A stretch of 64,000 nt of DNA, taken from positions 1,327,001 through 1,391,000 of the forward strand of contig NZ_CP036266.1 in assembly GCF_007744075.1 (NCBI RefSeq), given 5' to 3'. This document shows, piece after piece, positions 56,578 to 64,000 of this stretch. This stretch comes from Gimesia chilikensis (lineage in GTDB: Bacteria > Planctomycetota > Planctomycetia > Planctomycetales > Planctomycetaceae). The stretch's first letter is position 1. Every line of letters starts with the position of its first letter. The notes beneath the pieces were generated by a model. It saw only the letters and a list, made by a program, of their open reading frames with translations, did not search any database and was not told the origin of the DNA. A program made the position numbers and the translations under genes.

Positions 56578-57453
56578 TTACGGTGCTGAATTTAATGCAT
56601 CGTGATTCTTTTTGCCATCTTCCAGCAGCTGACGCAGCTGTTTTTCGTCCTGGTTGACGATGGCCTCCCTCAATCGGGCGAGGGACTGGGTATATTTGTC
56701 GATGCTTTCAATGATGGCATCGCTGTTGCTGAGCAGGATATCAATCCAGATCGATGGGTCACCGCCGGCGATCCGGGTCGTATCGCGAAACCCGGTAGAC
56801 GTAAACGGACGATTCTCTTCTGACAGAGTCATCGCCAAGGCTGAGGAAATTACATGCGGTAGATGACTGGTTTCTGCCAGGATCCGATCATGATTTTCAG
56901 GCGTGGTTTGCAGAACGTGCATCCCCAGGGCTTCCCAGAAACCTTTAACCCGCTCGATGGCCTCATCCGGTGTTTGATCATCGGGCGTCACCACACAGGG
57001 ACGACCCGCAAACAGTTCGGGGTCGGCAAATTCAAATCCGGCTTTTTCAGATCCAGCCAGGGGATGTGATGCCACAAATGTGACTCCCTCAGGCAGGCTC
57101 CCATACAATTCGGAGCAGATTTTCTGCTTCGTACTGCCAACATCGGTAATTACCGTTCCCGGGCGGCTGTTTTGAGCCACGATGCGAATGAACTGGACGA
57201 TATTGTTGACGGGTGTGCAGACGATCACAAGGTCGGACTGGGCTGCCGTCTCTGCGATGTTGGTTGATCCCCGATCCAGCAGTCCCGACTGCTGGGCAGC
57301 CCGCATCCTGGAAGGATTTCGTCCTGCTCCGAGAATCGTTTCCGCCAGATGTCGCTGTCGCGCTGCAGCGGCAATAGAACCTCCCAGCAGACCGACGCCA
57401 ATGACGCCGATCGTTTTGAAGAGGTGCGAATTTTGAGTCGATGATTCAGTCAT
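56578..57453 (-). CDS. tyrA: prephenate/arogenate dehydrogenase
   Basis: The 291-residue enzyme catalyses oxidative decarboxylation of prephenate or arogenate on the way to tyrosine. The NAD(P) motif is in TIGVIGVGLLGGSIAAAARQ (GxGxxG, about residues 15-30). Family markers are TDVGSTKQKI and ASHPLAGSEKAGFEFADP. The C-terminal helical dimer domain follows. There is no chorismate mutase or ACT domain, so it is a monofunctional enzyme. Its stop is 76 bases ahead of purL, so it may be co-transcribed. Confidence 0.95.
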   Translation of the reverse strand: MTESSTQNSHLFKTIGVIGVGLLGGSIAAAARQRHLAETILGAGRNPSRMRAAQQSGLLDRGSTNIAETAAQSDLVIVCTPVNNIVQFIRIVAQNSRPGTVITDVGSTKQKICSELYGSLPEGVTFVASHPLAGSEKAGFEFADPELFAGRPCVVTPDDQTPDEAIERVKGFWEALGMHVLQTTPENHDRILAETSHLPHVISSALAMTLSEENRPFTSTGFRDTTRIAGGDPSIWIDILLSNSDAIIESIDKYTQSLARLREAIVNQDEKQLRQLLEDGKKNHDALNSAP

Positions 57454-57572
57454 GCTCCGTATTGTAGAGCTCCTGAATCGGGATTTCCAGCGGTTCGAAG
57501 GTGGTATCGGGGAGCTACGTCAAAGTCGTGAGCTACGGTAAGTGATTTCACCAGAATCGCTTCGGTCTATTT

Positions 57573-58847
57573 CTATTTCTGCTCCGCAATTCGGTACAGA
57601 TAACCGTTAGTCCGCAGGAAAATACTCCCCTCACTGACTGCCGGCGAAGCATTAAACAGGTCTTCATCAGACTTGATTTCATTCCGTGCCAGTTCAACGT
57701 ACTCCGGCACCGCTTTGAGCACGACGACCCCATTGTCGCGGGTCGTGACATACAGTTTGTCATCCGCCAGAACAATTGAGGCATACAGCCGGGATTTGGT
57801 CGGCAGCCGGTTTTTATAGACGACTTCACCATTTTTCGCGTTCAGACAGAATGCAATCCCTCGATCGCTGGCCCAGTAAAGATGCCCTTCGTGGAAGACG
57901 GGTGAAGTTACGTTGGCACCGACGTTCACTTCCCAGAGCTTGTGGGTTTTTGTGACGTCTCCCCGACCACCGGGACGAACGGCAATACTGCGATTGCTGC
58001 GGCCTCCCAGGCAGTAGAGGATGCCTTCGTTTTGAACGACGACCGGAACGACATAGTCCTGAATTCCTTCACAGGTCCAGAGCTCTTTTCCGGTATCAGG
58101 ATCGAAGCCCAGGATCTGGTTTTTCTGATTTACTACCAGCTCCTGCTTGCCTCCCGGTACATCGACGATAGAGGGCGTCGTCCAGGCCCGAACGATGTTC
58201 TCGGCTTTCCAGGCGACTTTCCCGGTCGCTTTCTCCAGAGCATAGACTGTCTCGCTTTCGATACTGGCATTGATGATCACGAAGTCTTTGTAGAGGATCG
58301 GCGAGGAGGCGGAACCGAATCCCGCAGTCTTATTGCCGACATCCGCTTGCCATTTGAGGTTTCCCTTCAAATCGTAAGCGACCACTCCCGAGGTACCAAA
58401 GAAGGCGTAGACGCCGGTTTCATCACAGGCGGGCGTCCCACTGGCGTATCCATGGTCCACAATCCGTTTGGTGATTTTCTGCACCTGGTTCAAGGGGGCC
58501 ACTGACTGGTCCCACATGATTTTGCCATCTTCCCGATTGAATGAAATTACGTGCAGCCGCAGGTCAGCTGGGTTTCCGTCATCTTCTGCAGTCAAACCGT
58601 AATCGGTATAAGCGGTCAGAAAAATCTGGTCCCCGTAGAGAACCGGGCTGGAAGAGCCATGCCCGGGAAGTTTCGTTTTCCAGAGGATATTTTTCTCTGC
58701 ACTCCATTCCGTAGGTAATCCCGTTGACTCTGAAACTCCATTCCCGGAAGGACCTCGAAATTGAGACCAGTCAGCAGCCTGGCTGACATGACTGACTGAA
58801 AGACCAAATCCAACAAAAAGAATGAGCCGGGGAAGGATACGCTGCAT
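57573..58847 (-). CDS. secreted PQQ-like beta-propeller protein
   Basis: The 424-residue protein has a signal peptide ending in about HVSQA (residue 24). PQQ-type propeller repeats start with DWSQFRGPSGNGVSE and recur, for example SSSPVLYGDQIFLTAY, YGSCVV-like SSPILYKDFVIINAS and GVVVLKAVPEYVEL. Similar proteins are numerous in planctomycetes and act as BamB-like scaffolds or bind quinone cofactors. No catalytic Ca/quinone ligands can be identified, so a dehydrogenase function is not claimed. It lies 171 bases behind the DUF1501 gene. Confidence 0.82.
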   Translation of the reverse strand: MQRILPRLILFVGFGLSVSHVSQAADWSQFRGPSGNGVSESTGLPTEWSAEKNILWKTKLPGHGSSSPVLYGDQIFLTAYTDYGLTAEDDGNPADLRLHVISFNREDGKIMWDQSVAPLNQVQKITKRIVDHGYASGTPACDETGVYAFFGTSGVVAYDLKGNLKWQADVGNKTAGFGSASSPILYKDFVIINASIESETVYALEKATGKVAWKAENIVRAWTTPSIVDVPGGKQELVVNQKNQILGFDPDTGKELWTCEGIQDYVVPVVVQNEGILYCLGGRSNRSIAVRPGGRGDVTKTHKLWEVNVGANVTSPVFHEGHLYWASDRGIAFCLNAKNGEVVYKNRLPTKSRLYASIVLADDKLYVTTRDNGVVVLKAVPEYVELARNEIKSDEDLFNASPAVSEGSIFLRTNGYLYRIAEQK

Positions 58848-58892
58848 GATCGGATTCCATAAGAAACAGGAATGAAGGAAAGCGGCTTGATA

Positions 58893-58979
58893 CGGGAAAC
58901 AGGCATCCCTAGGGGAACTGTTCTCCTTAACAAGTTAGAATCTTTCCTGCGCACTCGCAAGCATTTTCCCTGTTTCCCG
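58893..58979. repeat. 11-bp inverted repeat upstream of the PQQ-like gene
   Basis: CGGGAAACAGG (58893-58903) and CCTGTTTCCCG (58969-58979) are exact reverse complements separated by 65 bases. They lie between the DUF1501 stop and the PQQ-like gene start. They could form a long-loop hairpin or two regulator sites. Confidence 0.35.
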
Positions 58980-59018
58980 GAATTTTCTTCTCAGGCGGTA
59001 GAGTATACAAACGCAGGC

Positions 59019-60287
59019 TCAGACCAGCTTGGTAATCGGAGTTCCATCGCTGAGTGCCAGCGGTCGGCCGATGGGGGAAATCAATTCTTTGGTAAAGTCG
59101 ATTTGAAGCTTCTGCAGAATCGTGGCGTACAGATCCTGAATGCGAACCGGTTCGGTCGGATCTTTTTCTTTTCCGGTGGGATCTGTTTCTCCGATAATTG
59201 TATCCCCTTTCAGGCCACCTCCGCCCACAATACAGGAGAATCCAGAAGGCCAGTGGTCGCGTCCGTCCAGCGGATTGATCTTGGGAGTCCGTCCGAATTC
59301 GCCGATACAAAGCACAATTGTAGAATCGAGCAGATCCCGTTCTTTGAGTTCCTTGAGCAACGTAGCGAAAGCGGGGTCGAGAATTTTTGATTGAGTCTGA
59401 TGTCCGGTGTAGTTGTTTGCATGGCTGTCCCAGCCATTCAGATTGACTTCGATTGAATGCACACCCTGTTCGACGAGCCTTCGGGCGACCAGGCAACCAC
59501 GTCCGAAGGGAGAGTCGCCATATGCAGCGCGGACGGCTGCAGGTTCTTTTTCAATTTCGAATGCCTGCAGTTGTTCGGAACTCATCATGGTCAGGGCACG
59601 ATCGATGGTCGACTGATGCAACGTTTTTTGGGTCTGGATGGTGCGTCCTCTGCGAAATGCCTGTGAGACGACATTCAGGTTATCCAGCCGCCGTTCCTGG
59701 CGTGGATCTCCCACCCCTGATCGCATATTGCCAATATTCTTACCGGGATCGGGAACGCGAAACGCATCGAGGTGTGCCCCCAGATAACCGCCTCGAGCCG
59801 GAAACTGGGTGTTACCCATGGAAATATGTTGTGGGATTTCAAGTCCTTTGTCGGGGGCTTCGTGCGTGATGATCGCACCTAGTGCGGGGTAGACGGTCGT
59901 CGGTTCAGGGCGGTAACCGGTTTTGAGATATTTCGTACCCCGTTCGTGGTCTCCCTCTTTGGAAACCATCGACCGAATCACAGACATTCCCCCCAACTGT
60001 TCTGCGAGCAGTGGATACATATCGGAAATCTGTAAACCCGGGACAACGGTAGAGATCGCTTTCCCCGGACCGCCGATTTGAGTCCCCGGGTGTGGGTCCC
60101 ATGTCTCAAGCTGACTGGGGCCGCCTCCCATCCAGAGTGTAATCACAGATTTCCGCCGTTCCGGCCCTCGCTTTTGCGCAGCCTGAAGATCAAAGCCGGG
60201 CAGCATGAAGGAGAGCGTACCTCCCAGTGCAACTTTACAGAGGTCCCGGCGACTCAGCGATTGTGAAAATAGAGGAAAGTCGAACAT
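59019..60287 (-). CDS. DUF1501-domain protein
   Basis: The 422-residue protein has a twin-arginine signal, SLSRRDLCKVALGG, followed by a hydrophobic stretch to about residue 38. The DUF1501 core begins with VITLWMGGGPSQLETWDPHP and has the conserved VHSIEVNLNGWDSHANN and CIGEFGRTPKINP. It is exported in folded form. DUF1501 and DUF1549/DUF1553 genes are almost always paired in planctomycetes and are thought to be used in the breakdown or handling of unusual polymers. The start is three bases behind the stop of the upstream partner, so the two are coupled. Confidence 0.93.
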   Translation of the reverse strand: MFDFPLFSQSLSRRDLCKVALGGTLSFMLPGFDLQAAQKRGPERRKSVITLWMGGGPSQLETWDPHPGTQIGGPGKAISTVVPGLQISDMYPLLAEQLGGMSVIRSMVSKEGDHERGTKYLKTGYRPEPTTVYPALGAIITHEAPDKGLEIPQHISMGNTQFPARGGYLGAHLDAFRVPDPGKNIGNMRSGVGDPRQERRLDNLNVVSQAFRRGRTIQTQKTLHQSTIDRALTMMSSEQLQAFEIEKEPAAVRAAYGDSPFGRGCLVARRLVEQGVHSIEVNLNGWDSHANNYTGHQTQSKILDPAFATLLKELKERDLLDSTIVLCIGEFGRTPKINPLDGRDHWPSGFSCIVGGGGLKGDTIIGETDPTGKEKDPTEPVRIQDLYATILQKLQIDFTKELISPIGRPLALSDGTPITKLV

Positions 60288-60290
60288 GGC

Positions 60291-61928
60291 TCAATGATTC
60301 CATGAAAATTCAGGTGAATTATACAGCGCCCAGAACAGGTCCTCGGTGACTTTTTCGCGCTGTTCCTGATTCGAGGCAGACTCATACTGTTTCAAAAAGT
60401 GCGTCAGCTCTTCTGCTGTCGGTGGTCGGGACAGGCAGACGAGGAAACAGGTTTCAATCCGCTTGTCATTCGAAATGTCCAACGACGTGATCCGACCGAC
60501 GGAATTGAACGGGGATGCACTTCCGTTGTCTCTGGCAAACTGACCATTCATCCGCAACAGTGCCTGGGGAATCGTTCCCGGAAAGTCATTCAGTTCGTCA
60601 CTACCCAGGTCCCCATATTCACGTACAAAATCGATTTCCGAGAAAAAGCGACGGGCCCGCATGAACAGATTCGAGTTCTGGTCGATAGTTTTCAGCGAGG
60701 ACGATTGCAGCATGGAACCGATGATCTGCTCGGGACGCAGTCGGACCAGGGGGAACAGCGCCCATGCACGGGTCGCCCGTTGTATCTCTTCAGAGTCAAC
60801 CATGTCTGTGGATGATGAACGTTGAAATGGTTTCGATGCCACAATAATTTGAATCAGGCGTTTGATATCGTATCCGTTTTCACGAAAGTCCTGGCCCAGA
60901 ATGTCGAGCAGGTCCGGGGCTTCCTGTGTCAGATCGGTCGGAGCGGGAAGGTCATCGACGGGATCGATATAAGGTACGCCAAACAACAGACCCCAAATTC
61001 GATTGGCAGACGCACGTTCGAATCGACGGTTGTCGGGGTGTGTCACCCAGGTCGCCAGTCGCTCACGCAGTGTCCCTTCCTCAGGCAGGCACTCATTCAG
61101 GAAAGGAACCTGCGGAGCAACCGTTCGAGTTTCCAGCGTATTACGATCCTCAACTTCGTACTTCAGTTTATTGTTCTGACGCACGCCGAGAACCTGTACT
61201 TCCACCTGACCGTAAAAAGCGGTCAGACCTTCGAAATCGGTCTGCTTCCAGTGATCGAAAGGATGATCGTGACACTGGGCACAATCAATCCGCTGTCCCA
61301 GAAATGCACGCACGGTGCTGCCCGTCAGTTTGTTCCGATCCAGGTTGCCATCTGCGACTGCCGCTGTGATGAAATTGGTTTCCGGGTCGCCGGTCCAGAG
61401 CCCTTCGCCGGCAATCAATTTTCTGACCAGTTCATCATAAGGCGTATTGGCCTGAATCTGTTCGCTCAGCCAGGCTTTGAAGCGATCGCGACGAAAGACA
61501 ATGAATTGTCCCTGGGCGACTCCAACAAAAGCGCGTGTGAATCGCTCGGAAAAATAATCGGCGAAGCGGCGGTCATCGAGAAGTTTTAAGGTCCAGCGCT
61601 CCAGTCGATCATCCCCTGACATCGCCTGGAATTCACGTATCTCTTCCAGGGACGGGATTGTGCCATGCAAAGCGAGAGAAAGCCGACGCATCTGTGTCAG
61701 TTCGTCTGCCACCGCCGCGGGGTCGAGCTCTCGCTCCTGCCATTCTTGTGTGAAGAATTGATCTACCTGATCGATCGTGCGGGTCAGTGAATCCTCATTC
61801 TGCAGAACGGGAATCGGTTCCGTCTTCTTCAGAGGACTGCTCGAAGCCCAGGCAACCAGGGAGATCACCAGCGCCACGACTCCCGCGGGGAGGCAGGCCA
61901 GGATCCAGTTGCGAGCGGAAGCGGGCAT
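60291..61928 (-). CDS. DUF1549/DUF1553-domain protein
   Basis: The 545-residue protein has one membrane helix or signal anchor at about residues 9-30. The DUF1549 part includes RRLSLALHGTIPSLEEIREF and the cysteine motif IDCAQCHDHPFDHWK, where CAQCH looks like a haem c-binding CxxCH. The DUF1553 part includes WVTHPDNRRFERASANRIW. The predicted CxxCH suggests an extracytoplasmic electron-carrying role, which is inference. It is the upstream partner of the DUF1501 gene. Confidence 0.93.
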   Translation of the reverse strand: MPASARNWILACLPAGVVALVISLVAWASSSPLKKTEPIPVLQNEDSLTRTIDQVDQFFTQEWQERELDPAAVADELTQMRRLSLALHGTIPSLEEIREFQAMSGDDRLERWTLKLLDDRRFADYFSERFTRAFVGVAQGQFIVFRRDRFKAWLSEQIQANTPYDELVRKLIAGEGLWTGDPETNFITAAVADGNLDRNKLTGSTVRAFLGQRIDCAQCHDHPFDHWKQTDFEGLTAFYGQVEVQVLGVRQNNKLKYEVEDRNTLETRTVAPQVPFLNECLPEEGTLRERLATWVTHPDNRRFERASANRIWGLLFGVPYIDPVDDLPAPTDLTQEAPDLLDILGQDFRENGYDIKRLIQIIVASKPFQRSSSTDMVDSEEIQRATRAWALFPLVRLRPEQIIGSMLQSSSLKTIDQNSNLFMRARRFFSEIDFVREYGDLGSDELNDFPGTIPQALLRMNGQFARDNGSASPFNSVGRITSLDISNDKRIETCFLVCLSRPPTAEELTHFLKQYESASNQEQREKVTEDLFWALYNSPEFSWNH

Positions 61929-62121
61929 TTGATTGTCCTGAATGAAGAAGGTTCAAGGGGAATGGACATCCGGGAATCAGCTCCCGGGAATACCTTATCA
62001 TACCAGTTGAGTCATTCGAAAGTTTCACTCATTTCTTGAAACTTCCCGCTTTTTTCCGGGTATCACTCTCTGCGTTCTGGCATCAACCAGGAGATGAATT
62101 TCTAAGCAATTTAAATAAAGC

Positions 62122-62130
62122 TGTTATATA
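62122..62130 (+). promoter_or_regulatory. possible extended -10 promoter of the polytopic membrane protein gene
   Basis: TGTTATATA fits TGN plus a 4 of 6 match to TATAAT. It lies about 28 bases ahead of the TTG start at 62159, which supports that start over the earlier TTG at 62036. Confidence 0.35.
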
Positions 62131-62158
62131 TTGGACTTACCAGAGGGCAGGTGGTACC

Positions 62159-63517
62159 TTGAAAACGCATGCAGAAACCGGGAATACCTTGAACGTTCCT
62201 GCAACGGCTCATTTCTCAGGAGGCGAAGCAGAGCAGACCGTGAGTGAACATGCGACACATGCCGGCGATTTGAACAAAAACGGACAGGGGACTTCCGCAC
62301 TGACAACCCCGACCAGTGACGAAGTTGTTCAACCCGCTGCAGTCAGTCCGACCACCGAGATTGATCAGTTCTATCCCGATGAAGTGGTGGGGAATATCCC
62401 GCCATTCCCTCATCTGTTTAAACACCCGCTCAAGGCAACATTCTGGACAATTCGTATGCTGTTTGGCATCGTCTGTCTGGTTTTGTTTCTGGCCGTGATT
62501 GCTGCCATCCCTCTTGTTAACTTTATTGCCCTGGGTTACCTGCTTGATGTGGAAGGTAGAGTTGCCCGTACGGGAAAAATTCGTCTCGCTTTTCCGCTGC
62601 TGGATATCGCACCTCGACTGGGAACCATAGTGCTTGGCACCGGTCTCTGGCTGATCCCCTTGTTTCTACTCTCCGGGGCTGCCGCGGATGCTCGACTCGT
62701 TGATCCAGGGGGCACCAGCGATCAGACGCTTCATTTCATCAATCGTCTGGTTTCGATTTTTGTTGCCCTGCATCTCTGTCTGGCACTGGCCCGCGGGGGA
62801 ACCTTTTCCTGCTATCTCCGCCCACTCAAGAATGCGATCTGGTTGTTCAAACAGCTTCGCGCTGGCGGGTACTGGGAACGGGCGGCGCAGAACGTTAGTG
62901 AGTTTGTCTCCTCGCTCAAACTGGGGCAGAACTTCTCACTGGGGTTGCGTGGTTTTCTGGGAGCCTTAGCCTGGCTCTTGATCCCTTCACTCATGTTTGC
63001 TTCCGCCAGTTCCCCTGAGGGAGGCAAGGGAGGTCCGGTTCTGGTCACCCTCCTGGGGGGCTTGATGCTGGTGATCGTTCTGGGTTGGCTGCCGCTCTTA
63101 CAGGCTCACTTTGCTGCCGAGAATCGATTGCGGGCCATGTTTGAACTGCGGACCATCCGCAGGAAATTCAAACGGACGCCGATCGCCTGGCTGGTGGCGT
63201 TGGTCGTTGTCTATGTGCTCTCGCTTCCTCTCTACCTGTTTAAGGTGGCTGCACTCCCCCGGGATGCGATGTGGGGCATTACCCTGATCTTTGTTGCCAC
63301 CATCTATCCCACAAAAATTCTGCTGGGCTGGGTCTATTACCGCGCCTCCTCCAAAACTCGAAATGCCTGGTTTGGTTGGCGCTGGTTGAGCAGGACTCTG
63401 ATTCTGCCACTGCTGTCACTGTATGTCTTTCTGTTGTTCTTTACCCAGTTTATCGGCATGCATGGCAATCGAGTGTTGATGGAGCACCACGTCTTTTTGT
63501 TACCGGTTCCATTCTGA
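62159..63517 (+). CDS. polytopic membrane protein of unknown function
   Basis: The frame is open from a TTG at 62036. The TTG at 62159 was chosen because a -10-like element and AGGTGG lie between them; it gives 452 residues. A poorly conserved hydrophilic N-terminus (about 1-95) precedes six to eight membrane segments, including FGIVCLVLFLAVIAAIPLV, VALVVVYVLSLPLYLFKVA and LILPLLSLYVFLLFF. The region GYLLDVEGRVARTGKIRLAF and EFVSSLKLGQNFSLGLRGFL resembles DUF4013-like membrane proteins, but this is tentative. No catalytic motif is visible. Confidence 0.7.
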   Translation: MKTHAETGNTLNVPATAHFSGGEAEQTVSEHATHAGDLNKNGQGTSALTTPTSDEVVQPAAVSPTTEIDQFYPDEVVGNIPPFPHLFKHPLKATFWTIRMLFGIVCLVLFLAVIAAIPLVNFIALGYLLDVEGRVARTGKIRLAFPLLDIAPRLGTIVLGTGLWLIPLFLLSGAAADARLVDPGGTSDQTLHFINRLVSIFVALHLCLALARGGTFSCYLRPLKNAIWLFKQLRAGGYWERAAQNVSEFVSSLKLGQNFSLGLRGFLGALAWLLIPSLMFASASSPEGGKGGPVLVTLLGGLMLVIVLGWLPLLQAHFAAENRLRAMFELRTIRRKFKRTPIAWLVALVVVYVLSLPLYLFKVAALPRDAMWGITLIFVATIYPTKILLGWVYYRASSKTRNAWFGWRWLSRTLILPLLSLYVFLLFFTQFIGMHGNRVLMEHHVFLLPVPF

Positions 63518-63917
63518 CGGAATTCGGGTGACAAATTAAACTCAGTGCTGGAAGCTGCTTTCAGGGGGGCAGACGGAATTCGTTTCTGAGACACGCTTCT
63601 CGTTTAAGTCAACACGTTTTTCCGATTTCGTTCTGCGCAGTTGAATTTTCTGAAAATCTCTTCGCCTTTTGAATTCGGGGCGGATATGATTTCAGTAGCG
63701 GAATCGCGCTTGATCCGCTCGATCAACTTCCTTTTCGCTGTCATCAATCGTCGAATTGATCCGGCTTTCCAGCGGGGAATCCGGTTAAAGGATATGCAGG
63801 GGAAACGTTCTGTTTTCCCGGCACACGTTCGCATCATTTCCTGGCTAAGCGTGTTGCCTTTTATTTGGAACGGAAGACAATTGCGCCTGGCCATTTTTCG
63901 AAAAGGCAGGACGAGCG
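63518..63917. other. intergenic region ahead of the EF-G-like gene
   Basis: A 400-base stretch that should hold the promoter of the EF-G-like gene. A small open frame at 63641-63931 overlaps that gene's start and shows no family feature, so I do not call it. I see no RNA gene. Confidence 0.45.
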
Positions 63918-64000
63918 ATGAACGATTATAAGGTAGACGACGTTAGGAATGTGGCACTGGTCGGCCACGGGGCTGTTGGCAAAACAACTGTAGCCGATCT
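63918..64000 (+). CDS. fusA: elongation factor G-like translational GTPase (5' part)
   Basis: Only the first 27 codons are inside the window. They begin MNDYKVDDVRNVALVGHGAV and continue GKTTVADL, which is the G1 loop (GHGAVGKTT) at the N-terminus of EF-G family GTPases. The NVALVGH form is closer to the EF-G-like/FusA2 type than to the classic RNIGIMAH. AGGACGAG sits a few bases upstream as a ribosome binding site. The rest of the gene is outside. Confidence 0.85.
   Translation, partial: MNDYKVDDVRNVALVGHGAVGKTTVAD

Noticed and set aside
57573-58847. PQQ-dependent dehydrogenase
   Set aside because: The propeller repeats are present, but no calcium or cofactor ligands could be identified, so only a PQQ-like propeller is claimed.
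63641-63931. 96-residue frame ahead of the EF-G-like gene
   Set aside because: No family feature, and its end overlaps the EF-G start. It may be real but cannot be supported.

Overview
The window looks like chromosomal DNA from a planctomycete, probably a Gimesia/Planctomyces-like member of the Planctomycetaceae. The clues are a DUF1501 gene directly behind a DUF1549/DUF1553 gene, a PQQ-like propeller protein, Tat-exported Gfo/Idh oxidoreductases, a sulfatase-like protein, NPCBM and DUF1570 proteins, and very large envelope proteins of unknown function. The genus is inferred, not proven. I see no rRNA, tRNA, CRISPR array, insertion sequence or phage gene. Coding density is high and both window ends cut a gene.

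Layout. (1) 1-6888, minus strand: a BatA-like protein, a VWA/glutamine-amidotransferase-like membrane protein and a DUF4175-like coiled-coil protein cut by the left edge. (2) 7157-13488, plus strand: a secreted FAD oxidoreductase, a DUF1570 metallopeptidase-like protein, a sugar-phosphate isomerase-like TIM barrel, a sulfatase-fold protein without the usual catalytic residues, and an ArsC-family protein overlapping it. A zinc-ribbon membrane protein (minus) and a Gfo/Idh/MocA oxidoreductase (plus) follow. (3) 15854-22868, minus strand: a seven-gene Tad/Flp secretion cluster in the order tadV, tadE, cpaB, tadG-like, tadA, tadB, tadC. No secretin, pilin or TadZ gene is present. A clean bidirectional terminator closes it at 15784-15830. 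(4) 23498-34574, plus strand: an inositol-monophosphatase family enzyme, then two overlapping giant envelope genes (1135 and 2223 aa) that appear to be three copies of one architecture.

(5) 34581-53150, minus strand: eleven co-directional genes. They are MoxR ATPase, DUF58, BatA-like, VWA/GATase-like, DUF4175-like, Q-rich coiled coil, a secreted helical protein, an NPCBM protein, and three trypsin-like S1C proteins of which only one keeps its catalytic triad. This is the most interesting part. Region 1 is a second, smaller copy of its VWA core. A MoxR/VWA assembly or chaperone machine at the membrane would here be linked to a periplasmic protease and two protease-like decoys or scaffolds. This link is an inference from gene order.

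(6) 53586-61928, minus strand: purL (with PurS-like N-terminal sequence), tyrA, a PQQ-like propeller protein, and the DUF1501 and DUF1549/DUF1553 pair. (7) 62159-64000, plus strand: a polytopic membrane protein and the first codons of an elongation factor G-like GTPase.

Starts were moved from the longest possible frame where a ribosome binding site, signal peptide or family alignment favoured a later codon. Protein families were assigned by recognising motifs by eye; no database search was run.
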